A DNA stretch of 6,703 bases from Ornithoclostridium faecigallinarum (GCA_018713665.1 DVOI01000070.1:1-6703), one strand, 5' to 3'; counted from the stretch's first letter, positions 1 through 6,120 are shown. A program made the numbers and translations. Notes: generated by a model from the sequence alone, not told the origin.

Positions 1-1
1 T

Positions 2-31
2 TTGACCGCGCGCCTTTGTATACCTTATAAT
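2..31 (+). promoter_or_regulatory. Sigma-A-like promoter of the first lipoprotein gene
   Basis: A TTGACC box at 2-7 and a perfect TATAAT box at 26-31 are separated by 18 bases. The predicted transcription start is near 38, which leaves a leader of about 33 bases before the ATG at 71. Seen directly as two boxes with acceptable spacing; promoter activity is inferred. Confidence 0.75.
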
Positions 32-34
32 GGA

Positions 35-66
35 ATCGACGTCGAAGATCGACGTCACAAAGGAGG
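35..66 (+). promoter_or_regulatory. 5'-leader hairpin / direct repeat next to the ribosome binding site
   Basis: ATCGACGTC occurs twice (35-43 and 48-56). Because GACGTC is self-complementary, 38-45 can pair with 49-56 to give an 8-bp stem with a 3-base loop. TCGACGTCGA (36-45) is also a perfect 10-bp palindrome. The stem begins almost exactly at the predicted transcription start and ends three bases before the AAAGGAGG ribosome binding site (59-66). It could be an mRNA-stabilising 5' hairpin or a DNA operator; the sequence alone does not decide. Confidence 0.5.
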
Positions 67-70
67 CATT

Positions 71-1141
71 ATGACAAAAAACAGAAAATTTCTTGCGCTC
101 GCCGTACAGATTGTTGCGGTGATTGCGATACTCGTGACCTTCTCGCTCTGTTTCGTCGGCTGCAACGGCGACGTTGACCCCGACGCTCCCCCCGTCGACT
201 TCAATCACGACGACCTTGGCAGAGTGCCCGAAGAGGCTTCGATTCAAGGCGTGACCGCGGTCGACAGCGCTCAGGTCACCGCAACCTCGGCGGAACTTTC
301 GACCGACGAAGCGGTCAAGGCGACAGCGTCATATCTGTTCAACCTCGCCAACGCCAATCTCGAAAAAGTGGACTATTACGCCAACTATGCGGTCGGCGGC
401 GGCACCGCGAATGTCGTCAACCTCAAGATGGCGGGCGACATGAAGGTGCGCGAAGTCCGCATCAAGGACGGCGCGGCGATGTATATGGTCACGCTCGGCC
501 GCGTCACAAACGGCTATAAGACCGGCGACAGTTCCGAGTCCGTAAGCTGGATTATCGGCATTTGCAGAGGCATTCTCGATTACGGCAACCGCAGATACAC
601 CCCGGACGGCAAGACGATGTACATCCAAGAAGGCGGCTCGAGCTGCTTGACCGAGATGTCCGTCGCCAACTTCTACACCGATCAGCCCTACATCAATTGG
701 GACAAGTGCGGCAAGGTGAAATCGGAATCGATTGAAGAATTCATGGAGAACGAGTACTACCGCTACCACTACTTTGAGACCAACAGCAGTCTCATCAACG
801 CGAAAAACCTCGTCAAAGCGTCCGTCGTCCGCGACGATGAGCTCGGCTGCTACAACATCGAGATGACCGTCGACGTCAACAGCAACGCGCTCGAACTCGC
901 CACCGAGTCCACCCGTGAATCGGCAGGCAGCAATGACATTGTCTTCGCCTACCAGACAATCAAATGCCAAGTTTGGGATTGCGGTCTCTTCCGCACCTAC
1001 GAGACTTCCGACAGCTGGGAAGGAACGATGGCGGGTCTTCTCGAAGGCAACACTTCCAACGAGTGGACAAAGTACTTCACCTACAACAAGGCTAACGCTC
1101 CCGGGCTTCAAATCCCGACCGATATGACTTGGTACAAGTGA
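71..1141 (+). CDS. Secreted lipoprotein of unknown function (356 aa)
   Basis: I do not recognise a named family. The N-terminus is a lipoprotein signal: a short basic stretch (TKNRK), a hydrophobic core at about residues 7-29, and a lipobox FVGC with the lipidated cysteine at 31. An acidic, proline-containing linker follows (about 32-60). The rest looks like one globular domain: a helix (about 79-97) followed by alternating beta-strand stretches, the last parts being CYNIEMTVDVN (260-270) and IKCQVWDCGLFRTYE (297-311). The ATG at 71 is chosen because AAAGGAGG lies 4 bases upstream; an in-frame TTG at 2 would put coding sequence over the promoter. The gene is a single transcription unit with its own promoter and terminator. 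Its layout resembles the lipoprotein at 4024-4926, suggesting distant paralogy. The arrangement recalls LolA/LppX-type lipoprotein folds, but that is a guess needing structure prediction. Confidence 0.9.
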   Translation: MTKNRKFLALAVQIVAVIAILVTFSLCFVGCNGDVDPDAPPVDFNHDDLGRVPEEASIQGVTAVDSAQVTATSAELSTDEAVKATASYLFNLANANLEKVDYYANYAVGGGTANVVNLKMAGDMKVREVRIKDGAAMYMVTLGRVTNGYKTGDSSESVSWIIGICRGILDYGNRRYTPDGKTMYIQEGGSSCLTEMSVANFYTDQPYINWDKCGKVKSESIEEFMENEYYRYHYFETNSSLINAKNLVKASVVRDDELGCYNIEMTVDVNSNALELATESTRESAGSNDIVFAYQTIKCQVWDCGLFRTYETSDSWEGTMAGLLEGNTSNEWTKYFTYNKANAPGLQIPTDMTWYK

Positions 1142-1157
1142 GTCGACCGAAAATGAC

Positions 1158-1185
1158 GGCACGCCCTCGGGCGTGCCTCTTTTTT
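1158..1185 (+). terminator. Intrinsic terminator of the first lipoprotein gene
   Basis: GGCACGCCC (1158-1166) pairs perfectly with GGGCGTGCC (1169-1177), in practice an 8-bp stem with a CTCG tetraloop. TC and six T (1180-1185) follow. It begins 16 bases after the stop codon. Read on the opposite strand the stem is followed only by GTCATTTTCGG, so it may also stop, weakly, the converging operon from the right. Confidence 0.9.
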
Positions 1186-1342
1186 GCCTTTTTCGCGCGT
1201 TTATGTTTTGCGCCGGTGCTTTCGCAATTTGATTGCGTGGGGGTTTTGTCTTTTACGCGCGTTTATGTCTTACATGCGCGCCTCGACTTTTGCCGGTGTA
1301 TTTTATCTTGTTATGCGTTTTTTGCGCGTCCGTCTTCCGTTT
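1186..1342. other. T-rich intergenic spacer between converging genes
   Basis: No gene is supported here. The + strand is rich in T runs broken by CGCG clusters. CGCGCGTTTATGT occurs identically at 1194-1206 and 1256-1268 (62 bases apart), and GCCGGTG at 1212-1218 and 1292-1298. A third, looser relative lies around 1311-1328. CGCAAT (1223-1228) and ATTGCG (1232-1237) form a weak hairpin. The open frames here lack ribosome binding sites and have cysteine/phenylalanine-heavy translations typical of non-coding T-rich DNA. No strong terminator for the - strand operon is visible before 1177. Confidence 0.55.
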
Positions 1343-2200
1343 TCACTTTTTGAACTCGGGGATATAGCTCTCGTCCGCGCTGTCCGAGGTCTGGACAAAG
1401 ACGTTTTCAAAGCCCAGCTTTTCGGCGTAGGCGACGACCGCCTTGTATTCGAGCGGTTTGAGCTTGCGGTCTATCTCGGGGAATTTGCGCGCATCGCCGT
1501 ACGGCACATATTGGCTCATCAACGACAGATAGTCGCCCCCGTCGAGAATGTCTTTGAGCGTGTCCAAAACTCCGATGCTGTTGCGCACGTTTGACGGCAG
1601 CACGAGGTGGCGCACCAACACTCCCCTCTTCATCGCGCCGCCTGTGACAATCGTCGCGCCGACTTGCCGCTTCATCTCCTTGAGCGCGGCCGCCGCGACG
1701 GACGGATAGTCGGGCGCATTGCTGTACCGCCTTGCGGCTTCCGTATCGGAATACTTGAAATCGGGCATGTAGATGTCAATCATACCGTCCAAAAGTCTCA
1801 ATTGCTCCACGCTCTCATAGCCGCCGCAATTGAACACGGTCGGCACCTTGGGGCGATATTCGGCAAGCGCCGCGGCGATACCGGGAATGTAGTGACTGCC
1901 TGTGACGAACTCGATGTTGTCCGCGCCCTCGCCCTCGAGCCGCTTCATCGTCTCGATCAGCTCCTCCTGCGAAATCTCATATCCCTCGCCTCGGCTGAGC
2001 TTGAAATTTTGGCAATAGACGCACCGCAGCGAACACCCGGCGAAAAAAATCGTGCCGCTCCTGCCGTGCGGAGCAAGCGCCGGTTCTTCCCAAAAATGAA
2101 GCGCGGCGCGACCAATCTTCATCGTCTCGCCGACGCCGCAATATCCGTTTTGTCTCGCCCTGTCGACGCCGCATGCGCGCGGGCAAAGAGTGCATATCAT
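1343..2200 (-). CDS. Radical SAM protein, PflX-like (COG1313 type)
   Basis: A 285-residue iron-sulfur enzyme of the radical SAM superfamily. The signature is GCSLRCVYCQN, with the cluster-binding cysteines at 56, 60 and 63, preceded by an EEP segment (38-40) and GTIFFAGC. An N-terminal cysteine group (C3, C6, C10, C21 in ICTLCPRACG ... GYCG) is typical of the uncharacterised PflX-like family, once named as pyruvate formate-lyase activating enzymes. The C-terminus (FVQTSDSADESYIPEF) also fits that family. The protein should bind [4Fe-4S] and S-adenosylmethionine in the cytoplasm; its substrate is unknown. The ATG at 2200 is chosen because it keeps C3 and overlaps the upstream stop codon as ATGA. 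No clear ribosome binding site precedes it, so translation is probably coupled to the phosphatase. It is the last gene of the operon. The family call is firm; a role in activating a glycyl-radical enzyme is not supported. Confidence 0.92.
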   Translation of the reverse strand: MICTLCPRACGVDRARQNGYCGVGETMKIGRAALHFWEEPALAPHGRSGTIFFAGCSLRCVYCQNFKLSRGEGYEISQEELIETMKRLEGEGADNIEFVTGSHYIPGIAAALAEYRPKVPTVFNCGGYESVEQLRLLDGMIDIYMPDFKYSDTEAARRYSNAPDYPSVAAAALKEMKRQVGATIVTGGAMKRGVLVRHLVLPSNVRNSIGVLDTLKDILDGGDYLSLMSQYVPYGDARKFPEIDRKLKPLEYKAVVAYAEKLGFENVFVQTSDSADESYIPEFKK

Positions 2201-3285
2201 TTTTGCTTGAGCTTGATGTCGTTGACGTAGCAATGCTCGGTCGTGACCGTGCCGTCCGACGCGACGCGCAGCACGGTGCCGCCATTCATCATTCCGTCGT
2301 CCTGCCAATAGCAGCGGTCGCCCGTCTTGAGCGCATAGGTCAGGCGCACGCCTTGATAGACGACAGACGAGTCGTTGATGTGGTCGTGGCCGCAGACGAC
2401 GTCGTGAGTGCTGCCCTCCGCCTTGATGACGTCGAAAAAGCCGCTGTCGACAGGCGCGCAATTGACGCGCTCATTGTTGACGCCAAAACCCATCTCGGGC
2501 GAAAATCCGCTCTTGCGATACTCCTCGTACGCGGTCTTGAATTGCGGCAGAGGTATGTGCATGAACACCGTCGACGCGGGCTTGTCTCCGCCGTTTTCGG
2601 CGGCGATTCCATGCAGATGCCAGCGATACCAGCCGATCTGCGACGGCTGAACAAAGTCGTACTTTGTCTTGTCGAGTTCGGGATAGTAGCGGTAGGCGTG
2701 CGAATCGAGCATGAACAGCGTGTGCACGACCTTGCCGTCCTCCTTGATGTTGATGACATAATTGCCCACGCCGCCTATGTTGACAGGCCCCTTTGAAAAC
2801 ACGCAATTGCGCGAGAGAATGAACTTGTCCGCAATCCAATTGAGGTCGCAATTGCCCTCTGCGTCGTGGTTGCCGAACACGGGCGCCCACGGCACGCGAT
2901 AGCCATCCATATGCATGATGAAGCGCATCACCGAACGCCTCGTGAACGGCAGCGCCCAGACGATGTCGCCGGTGATTGTGATGAGATCGGGATGCACCCT
3001 CTTGACCAGCTCGTCCATCGTCGCATAGGTGAATTCCGCCTTGCCGATGTCGAGAATGTCGTTGAATTGTACGTCGGTGAAATTGAGAATGACGAAGTCG
3101 CGTCCGCTCTCCTTGTCGAGAGTGACGATCTTTCGCTCGTCATGAGGTGTCGCGAGCGTCCAATATTCGGTGCTCTGCTTGCCCTTGAAAGTGGACTTTT
3201 CGATGATCAGCCAAAGACAGACCGCGACGACCGCGACCGCCACGGCAATGCATATCGCAAATGCGACGATTGTGCCGGGTCCCAT
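2197..3285 (-). CDS. Membrane-anchored calcineurin-like metallophosphatase (Dcr2-like)
   Basis: A 362-residue metal-dependent phosphoesterase. Residues about 4-28 form one hydrophobic segment with no lipobox, so it is probably a membrane anchor with the catalytic domain outside. Metal-site motifs follow in order: TDVQ (D71, Q73), GD (106-107), GNHD (138-141), MHIP (H243) and GHDH (299-302). Stretches such as QPSQIGWY, HIPLPQF and the HDHINDSSVVYQG region resemble the Dcr2 branch of the superfamily. The first motif is D-x-Q instead of the usual D-x-H. The ATG at 3285 is preferred over the in-frame TTG at 3288: it follows AAGGTG (3291-3296) by 5 bases and overlaps the regulator's stop as TGATG. 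The gene ends by overlapping the radical SAM start by 4 bases. The substrate, whether protein, nucleotide or cell-wall phosphate, cannot be read from the sequence. Confidence 0.9.
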   Translation of the reverse strand: MGPGTIVAFAICIAVAVAVVAVCLWLIIEKSTFKGKQSTEYWTLATPHDERKIVTLDKESGRDFVILNFTDVQFNDILDIGKAEFTYATMDELVKRVHPDLITITGDIVWALPFTRRSVMRFIMHMDGYRVPWAPVFGNHDAEGNCDLNWIADKFILSRNCVFSKGPVNIGGVGNYVINIKEDGKVVHTLFMLDSHAYRYYPELDKTKYDFVQPSQIGWYRWHLHGIAAENGGDKPASTVFMHIPLPQFKTAYEEYRKSGFSPEMGFGVNNERVNCAPVDSGFFDVIKAEGSTHDVVCGHDHINDSSVVYQGVRLTYALKTGDRCYWQDDGMMNGGTVLRVASDGTVTTEHCYVNDIKLKQK

Positions 3286-3866
3286 CAATTCACCTTGATT
3301 ACGTCACCCAAGCCCTTGGAGATCACTTCGGCGAGTTCGTGCGCGACCTGTTTGAGCCCGATTACGCGATCGGACAAATACCACGAGCGGTACGCGTCGA
3401 CGACGCCGGAGACGACGAAAGTCAACACGATCTCCGTCCCTGCCGAGTCGCTCATGATCTGTTCGAAAGTGTCCTTGAACGCCTGTTTGAAAAGATTCTT
3501 TATCTTGTCGATGAGATTGTTGCTGATTGTGCTTGAAAAAAGCAACTTGTTGAAGTCGTCGTTCTCGCCCGAAACGCCGTCGCTGATCGCCAAGAGCAGC
3601 GGATAGGGATCGAAGACGATCGCCTTGTAGTCGAACTTGCCGATGATGGTGCGGATGTCGTCCAAAAGATCGTTTTCGACATCCTCGAGCACGTCGTTGA
3701 TGTCCGCATAGTGGAGATAGAAGGTCTTGCGGTTTACGTCTGCCTTTTCCGCCAATTCTTTGATGACGATGCGGGACATGTCCTGAGTCAAGACCATCTC
3801 TTTGAAAGCTGCCTTGAGTGCGTTGCGGGATTTGATGCTGCGTTTGTCCTCTTTGCGCGTAGTCAT
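3285..3866 (-). CDS. TetR/AcrR-family transcriptional regulator
   Basis: A 193-residue DNA-binding protein. The TetR-type helix-turn-helix lies at about residues 33-53 (IVIKELAEKADVNRKTFYLHY). The C-terminal half is helical and contains a TFVVSGVVDAYRSWYL segment (149-164), like the C-terminal domain (PF14278 type) common in clostridial TetR proteins; the ligand is unknown. The ATG at 3866 is chosen because a perfect AGGAGG (3872-3877) lies 5 bases upstream. An ATG 7 codons earlier (3887) has no ribosome binding site and would put coding sequence through this one. It is the first gene of the operon and its stop overlaps the phosphatase start as TGATG. A dyad over its own promoter suggests autoregulation, which would control the two downstream enzymes too. 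Confidence 0.93.
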   Translation of the reverse strand: MTTRKEDKRSIKSRNALKAAFKEMVLTQDMSRIVIKELAEKADVNRKTFYLHYADINDVLEDVENDLLDDIRTIIGKFDYKAIVFDPYPLLLAISDGVSGENDDFNKLLFSSTISNNLIDKIKNLFKQAFKDTFEQIMSDSAGTEIVLTFVVSGVVDAYRSWYLSDRVIGLKQVAHELAEVISKGLGDVIKVN

Positions 3867-3892
3867 TTTTTCCTCCTCGGTCCTCATATAAT

Positions 3893-3921
3893 ATAATAAT
3901 ACTTATTGACGGAATTCGCAA
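3893..3921 (-). promoter_or_regulatory. Promoter of the TetR / phosphatase / radical SAM operon
   Basis: On the - strand, TTGCGA (3916-3921) and TATTAT (3893-3898) are separated by 17 bases. The predicted start is near 3886, giving a leader of about 20 bases that contains the AGGAGG site. The region between the boxes and the gene is very AT-rich, as expected for a promoter. Confidence 0.65.
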
Positions 3922-3926
3922 GAATT
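3895..3926. promoter_or_regulatory. Candidate operator dyads over the operon promoter
   Basis: AATTC (3913-3917) and GAATT (3922-3926) form an inverted repeat with 4 bases between, covering the -35 box (- strand AATTCTTGCGAATT). A second dyad, AATAA (3895-3899) and TTATT (3903-3907) with TAC between, touches the -10 box. Both are in the right place for a TetR dimer to block its own promoter. The dyads are seen; binding is inferred. The arms are only 5 bp and AT-rich, so chance is possible. Confidence 0.4.
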
Positions 3927-3965
3927 ATTTCACATTTGTTGAAAAAATCTTCTATAGCCCCATGC

Positions 3966-4002
3966 AAAACGCCGCGCGCAAACGCGTGTCTGCGAGCGGC
4001 GT
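3966..4002 (-). terminator. Probable terminator of the second lipoprotein gene
   Basis: ACGCCGC (3969-3975) pairs with GCGGCGT (3996-4002). The stem continues after one mismatch with CGCA (3977-3980) and TGCG (3991-3994), leaving a 10-base loop. On the - strand the stem ends in only four T (3969-3966) before GC-containing sequence, with a longer T run about 20 bases further. It lies 21 bases after the lipoprotein stop and separates that gene from the operon promoter. The short U-tract makes it a moderate call. Confidence 0.6.
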
Positions 4003-4023
4003 ATTTTGAGCGATTGACGCCTG

Positions 4024-4926
4024 TCAAACCGGCAATTGTTCGGTGATTTCGTATCCCTCGTAAGAGTAGGTGCTGTAGCAAGTCTGCGTGCAGCTCACCT
4101 CGATCCCACCGTGTTTGCCGGCATAATCTTCGTTACGCTTCCATGCAATAAACTTGTATTCGCCGTCGATCTCGGCAATCGCAAAGTCGATCGTCGTGTC
4201 CTCGATGGAGAAGCCCTCCTCTTCCGCGCCCGTGTTGGCGATAAACTCGTCCCTCGCCGCCTTGTGCACGGTGTTCATCATCTCCTCCGAACAGTCGAGA
4301 GTCATCGTGCAATAGTAGACGTCGCCGACCTTGTAGACGGTGTCGTTGTGTTTGTCCGAAAGATAGTCTCGCTTGGAAAAGTCATAGGTCGTCAAGTGCT
4401 CGGTCAGCACTCGGTTTTGCTCGGCGACGTCGCCTGCGTACTCGCGGTATTCTCCCCAATCGGTCGTCACCGGCAGTCCGCTGACCTCGTCGATCGAGAT
4501 GTCGCCGCCGTCGGTATTCTCCGAATCCCACGCGTTTTCGCCGTCAAAGTAGTAGCGGACCGCCTTGGTACCCTTGTCCTTACCTGTGCCGAAAATCACT
4601 TCCTGAGAATAGATACGCTGCCCGTCCACTTTGCGCAAAAGATCGGTGCTGCGCGTCGCGACAGTCGCAAAACCGCCCAAAACCTCGGCGGTGAACACAA
4701 ATTGCTCGCGGCGGACATAGCCGTCGTCGTCACACCAATTGGCGTACGCCTCCATGATGAGATCGTACGCGCTCATGCCGTCGACCGCATATTGCGAATC
4801 GGACGTGCCCAAAAATTCGTCGTTGACCTTGATCGTCGGCGAACCGCCGCACGCGGCGACGCCTATCGCAAACGCGCACAGCAGCGCGACGACGATTGCG
4901 AATGAAAAAATTCTCTTGATTTTCAT
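4024..4926 (-). CDS. Secreted lipoprotein of unknown function (300 aa)
   Basis: No named family recognised. The signal peptide is a basic start (MKIKR), a hydrophobic core (about 6-22) and a lipobox VAAC with the lipidated cysteine at 26, so the mature protein should be tethered to the outer face of the membrane. The domain has an N-terminal helix (about 51-64), strand-like stretches (76-92, 104-112, 122-128), then VYYCTMTLD (203-211), a helix (213-230), and IDFAIAEIDGEYKFIAWKRN (246-265). The order and the last two blocks parallel the lipoprotein at 71-1141, so I infer distant paralogy. The C-terminus has two cysteines (279, 283) in a Tyr/Ser/Thr-rich tail. The ATG at 4926 is supported by AGGAGG (4931-4936) 4 bases upstream. 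It appears monocistronic, with its own candidate promoter and terminator. Confidence 0.9.
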   Translation of the reverse strand: MKIKRIFSFAIVVALLCAFAIGVAACGGSPTIKVNDEFLGTSDSQYAVDGMSAYDLIMEAYANWCDDDGYVRREQFVFTAEVLGGFATVATRSTDLLRKVDGQRIYSQEVIFGTGKDKGTKAVRYYFDGENAWDSENTDGGDISIDEVSGLPVTTDWGEYREYAGDVAEQNRVLTEHLTTYDFSKRDYLSDKHNDTVYKVGDVYYCTMTLDCSEEMMNTVHKAARDEFIANTGAEEEGFSIEDTTIDFAIAEIDGEYKFIAWKRNEDYAGKHGGIEVSCTQTCYSTYSYEGYEITEQLPV

Positions 4927-4943
4927 ATTTCCTCCTTACAGCA

Positions 4944-4973
4944 ATTTTGCCATATCCGCAACGGCGTTGTCAA
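4944..4973 (-). promoter_or_regulatory. Candidate promoter of the second lipoprotein gene
   Basis: A perfect TTGACA (- strand, 4968-4973) is followed after 18 bases by CAAAAT (4944-4949), a 4-of-6 match to the -10 consensus. The predicted start near 4937 would give an 11-base leader that begins just before the AGGAGG site, which is short but workable. The -35 box is strong and the -10 box weak, so the call is tentative. Confidence 0.4.
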
Positions 4974-5192
4974 ACGCAATCGCTCAAAAAGCGGAAACAT
5001 ATCAAAAATTTAACAAGTTCGCATTCGCCATATGCAATCGCGCGCCGCCGCAGCGGCGCGCGATTGCAGGCAAATCCTGTCAAGAGTTTGAGCGCATATT
5101 TTTTAATTTTTCACCGCCCGACACGCACCGGGCAAGACCCGGGCATTGAAGTGCGCATTCACGCACACCTTGTTTCTCTCGTTACGCAATCG
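4974..5192. other. Intergenic spacer with hairpins, no gene seen
   Basis: Apart from the strong hairpin at 5033-5068, there are two small inverted repeats: CCGGG/CCCGG (5128-5132 and 5138-5142) and GTGCG/CGCAC (5151-5155 and 5162-5166). On the - strand both lie just after the SEL1 stop, but neither is followed by a U-tract. A run of mostly T (5098-5111) lies in between. The open frames across this stretch have no ribosome binding site and no domain-like translation. Confidence 0.5.
5033..5068. repeat. Perfect 16-bp inverted repeat with 4-base loop
   Basis: Bases 5033-5048 pair without mismatch with 5053-5068, leaving CGCA as the loop. Thirteen of the sixteen central-to-outer pairs lie within or next to the GC-rich block CGCGCGCCGC. 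In RNA made from the - strand the loop reads UGCG closed by a C-G pair, which fits the very stable C(UNCG)G tetraloop class. No U-tract follows within about 15 bases on either strand, so it is not a canonical intrinsic terminator. It could be a processing or 3'-end stabilising structure, or a REP-like element. No second copy is in this window. Confidence 0.8.
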
Positions 5193-6050
5193 TTACTTGC
5201 GCAATCTCTCCAACGCTTCCTGTGCGTCTTCGTCTCCCTGCTCTGCGGCTTTGGTGTACCATTCGATTGCTTTTTGCAAATCTTTCTCTACACCTTCGCC
5301 GTTTTCATAGCACTCGCCTAAATTGTATTGCGCGACGGCATTTCCCCGCTCTGCCGCTTTTGTATACCACTCGACCGCTTTTTGACGATCTTGTTTTACG
5401 CCTTTGCCGTCTTCATAGCAAACACCTAAATTGCATTGCGCTACGGCAAGTCCTTGCTCCGCGGCTTTTGTATACCACTCGACCGCTATTTGCCAATCTT
5501 GTTTTACGCCTTCGCCGTTTGCATAGATCACGCCCAAATTACATTGCGCGACGGCAAGTCCTTGCTCCGCGGCTTTTGTATACCACTCGACCGCTTTTTG
5601 CATGTCTAGCTCTACGCCTTTGCCGAAATCATAACATCCGCCCAAAACGAGTTGCGCGACGGCATCTCCTTGTTCTGCGGCTTTTGTATACCACTCGACC
5701 GCTTTTTGCATGTCTTGTTGTACACCATTACCATCTGCGTAGCGACTGCCCAAAATGTATTGCGCATCGGCATATCCTTGCTCCGCAGCTTTTGTGTACC
5801 ACTCCACCGCTTTTTGCTTATCTTGCTCTACGCCTTCGCCTTCTTCATAACACAATCCCAAATCGCATTGCGCTACGGCAAGTCCTTGTTCCGCGGCTTT
5901 TGTGTACCACTCCACAGCTTTTTGATGATCTTGCTCTACGCCTTCGCCGAAATCATAACATACGCCCAAATTATATTGTGCCACTGCGTCTCCTTGTTTT
6001 GCAGCTTTTGTATACCGCATAACCATCGCTTTGTCTTCAAAATATCCCAT
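5193..6050 (-). CDS. SEL1-repeat protein (TPR-like scaffold), 285 aa
   Basis: After a 12-residue lead-in (MGYFEDKAMVMR) the protein is seven complete 36-residue SEL1 units (residues 13-264) and a 21-residue partial cap ending EALERLRK. Each unit follows YTKAAEQG-x-x-x-AQ-x-x-LG-x-x-Y-x-x-G-x-GV-x-x-D-x-QKAVEW, the alpha/alpha repeat that forms a solenoid for binding other proteins. There is no signal peptide or membrane segment, so it should be cytoplasmic; the partner is unknown. The ATG at 6050 is preferred because AAGGAG (6058-6063) lies 7 bases upstream; the open frame extends to 6194 but that part is an out-of-frame reading of the neighbouring copy. No clear promoter lies directly upstream, so it is probably transcribed from 6485-6513 through the degraded copy. 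Units are nearly identical in DNA in places. Confidence 0.93.
   Translation of the reverse strand: MGYFEDKAMVMRYTKAAKQGDAVAQYNLGVCYDFGEGVEQDHQKAVEWYTKAAEQGLAVAQCDLGLCYEEGEGVEQDKQKAVEWYTKAAEQGYADAQYILGSRYADGNGVQQDMQKAVEWYTKAAEQGDAVAQLVLGGCYDFGKGVELDMQKAVEWYTKAAEQGLAVAQCNLGVIYANGEGVKQDWQIAVEWYTKAAEQGLAVAQCNLGVCYEDGKGVKQDRQKAVEWYTKAAERGNAVAQYNLGECYENGEGVEKDLQKAIEWYTKAAEQGDEDAQEALERLRK
5259..6014 (-). repeat. Seven tandem 108-bp SEL1-coding units
   Basis: The units run 6014-5907, 5906-5799, 5798-5691, 5690-5583, 5582-5475, 5474-5367 and 5366-5259, followed by a partial unit 5258-5196. Some are almost identical in DNA: 5443-5487 and 5551-5595 match over 45 bases at exactly one unit's offset. Such identity at third codon positions points to recent duplication or gene conversion, and makes unit number prone to change. 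Confidence 0.9.
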
Positions 6051-6120
6051 AATATGTCTCCTTGTTTTTATTTCAATGCTACTTTCAAGCTCGCGTTGTT
6101 TCTCTTGTTGCCGCCGATTG

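Noticed and set aside
2..70. N-terminal extension of the first lipoprotein from TTG at 2
   Set aside because: It covers the promoter and hairpin, would push the signal peptide 23 residues inward, and has no ribosome binding site, whereas ATG at 71 has an ideal one.
329..1162. 277-residue open frame antisense to the first lipoprotein
   Set aside because: Shadow frame of a codon-biased gene, with a valine-rich translation, no start signals and no recognisable domain.
2201..2461. 87-residue N-terminal extension of the radical SAM protein
   Set aside because: An arginine-rich out-of-frame reading of the phosphatase gene; the family begins at the cysteine motif directly after ATG 2200.
2866..3606. 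Long + strand frames across the phosphatase and TetR genes
   Set aside because: They oppose two genes with clear catalytic and helix-turn-helix motifs and lack ribosome binding sites or family features.
4036..4905. 289-residue open frame antisense to the second lipoprotein
   Set aside because: Shadow frame; the sense strand has a signal peptide, lipobox and ribosome binding site, the antisense has none.
5128..5166. Intrinsic terminator for the SEL1 gene from the two small inverted repeats
   Set aside because: Stems are only 5 bp and no U-tract follows on the - strand.
5259..6014. CRISPR array
   Set aside because: The 108-bp period is coding SEL1 repeats with no unique spacers.
5222..6022. 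Repetitive arginine/leucine-rich + strand frames over the SEL1 region
   Set aside because: Their periodicity comes from the 108-bp SEL1 units read backwards; no start signals.
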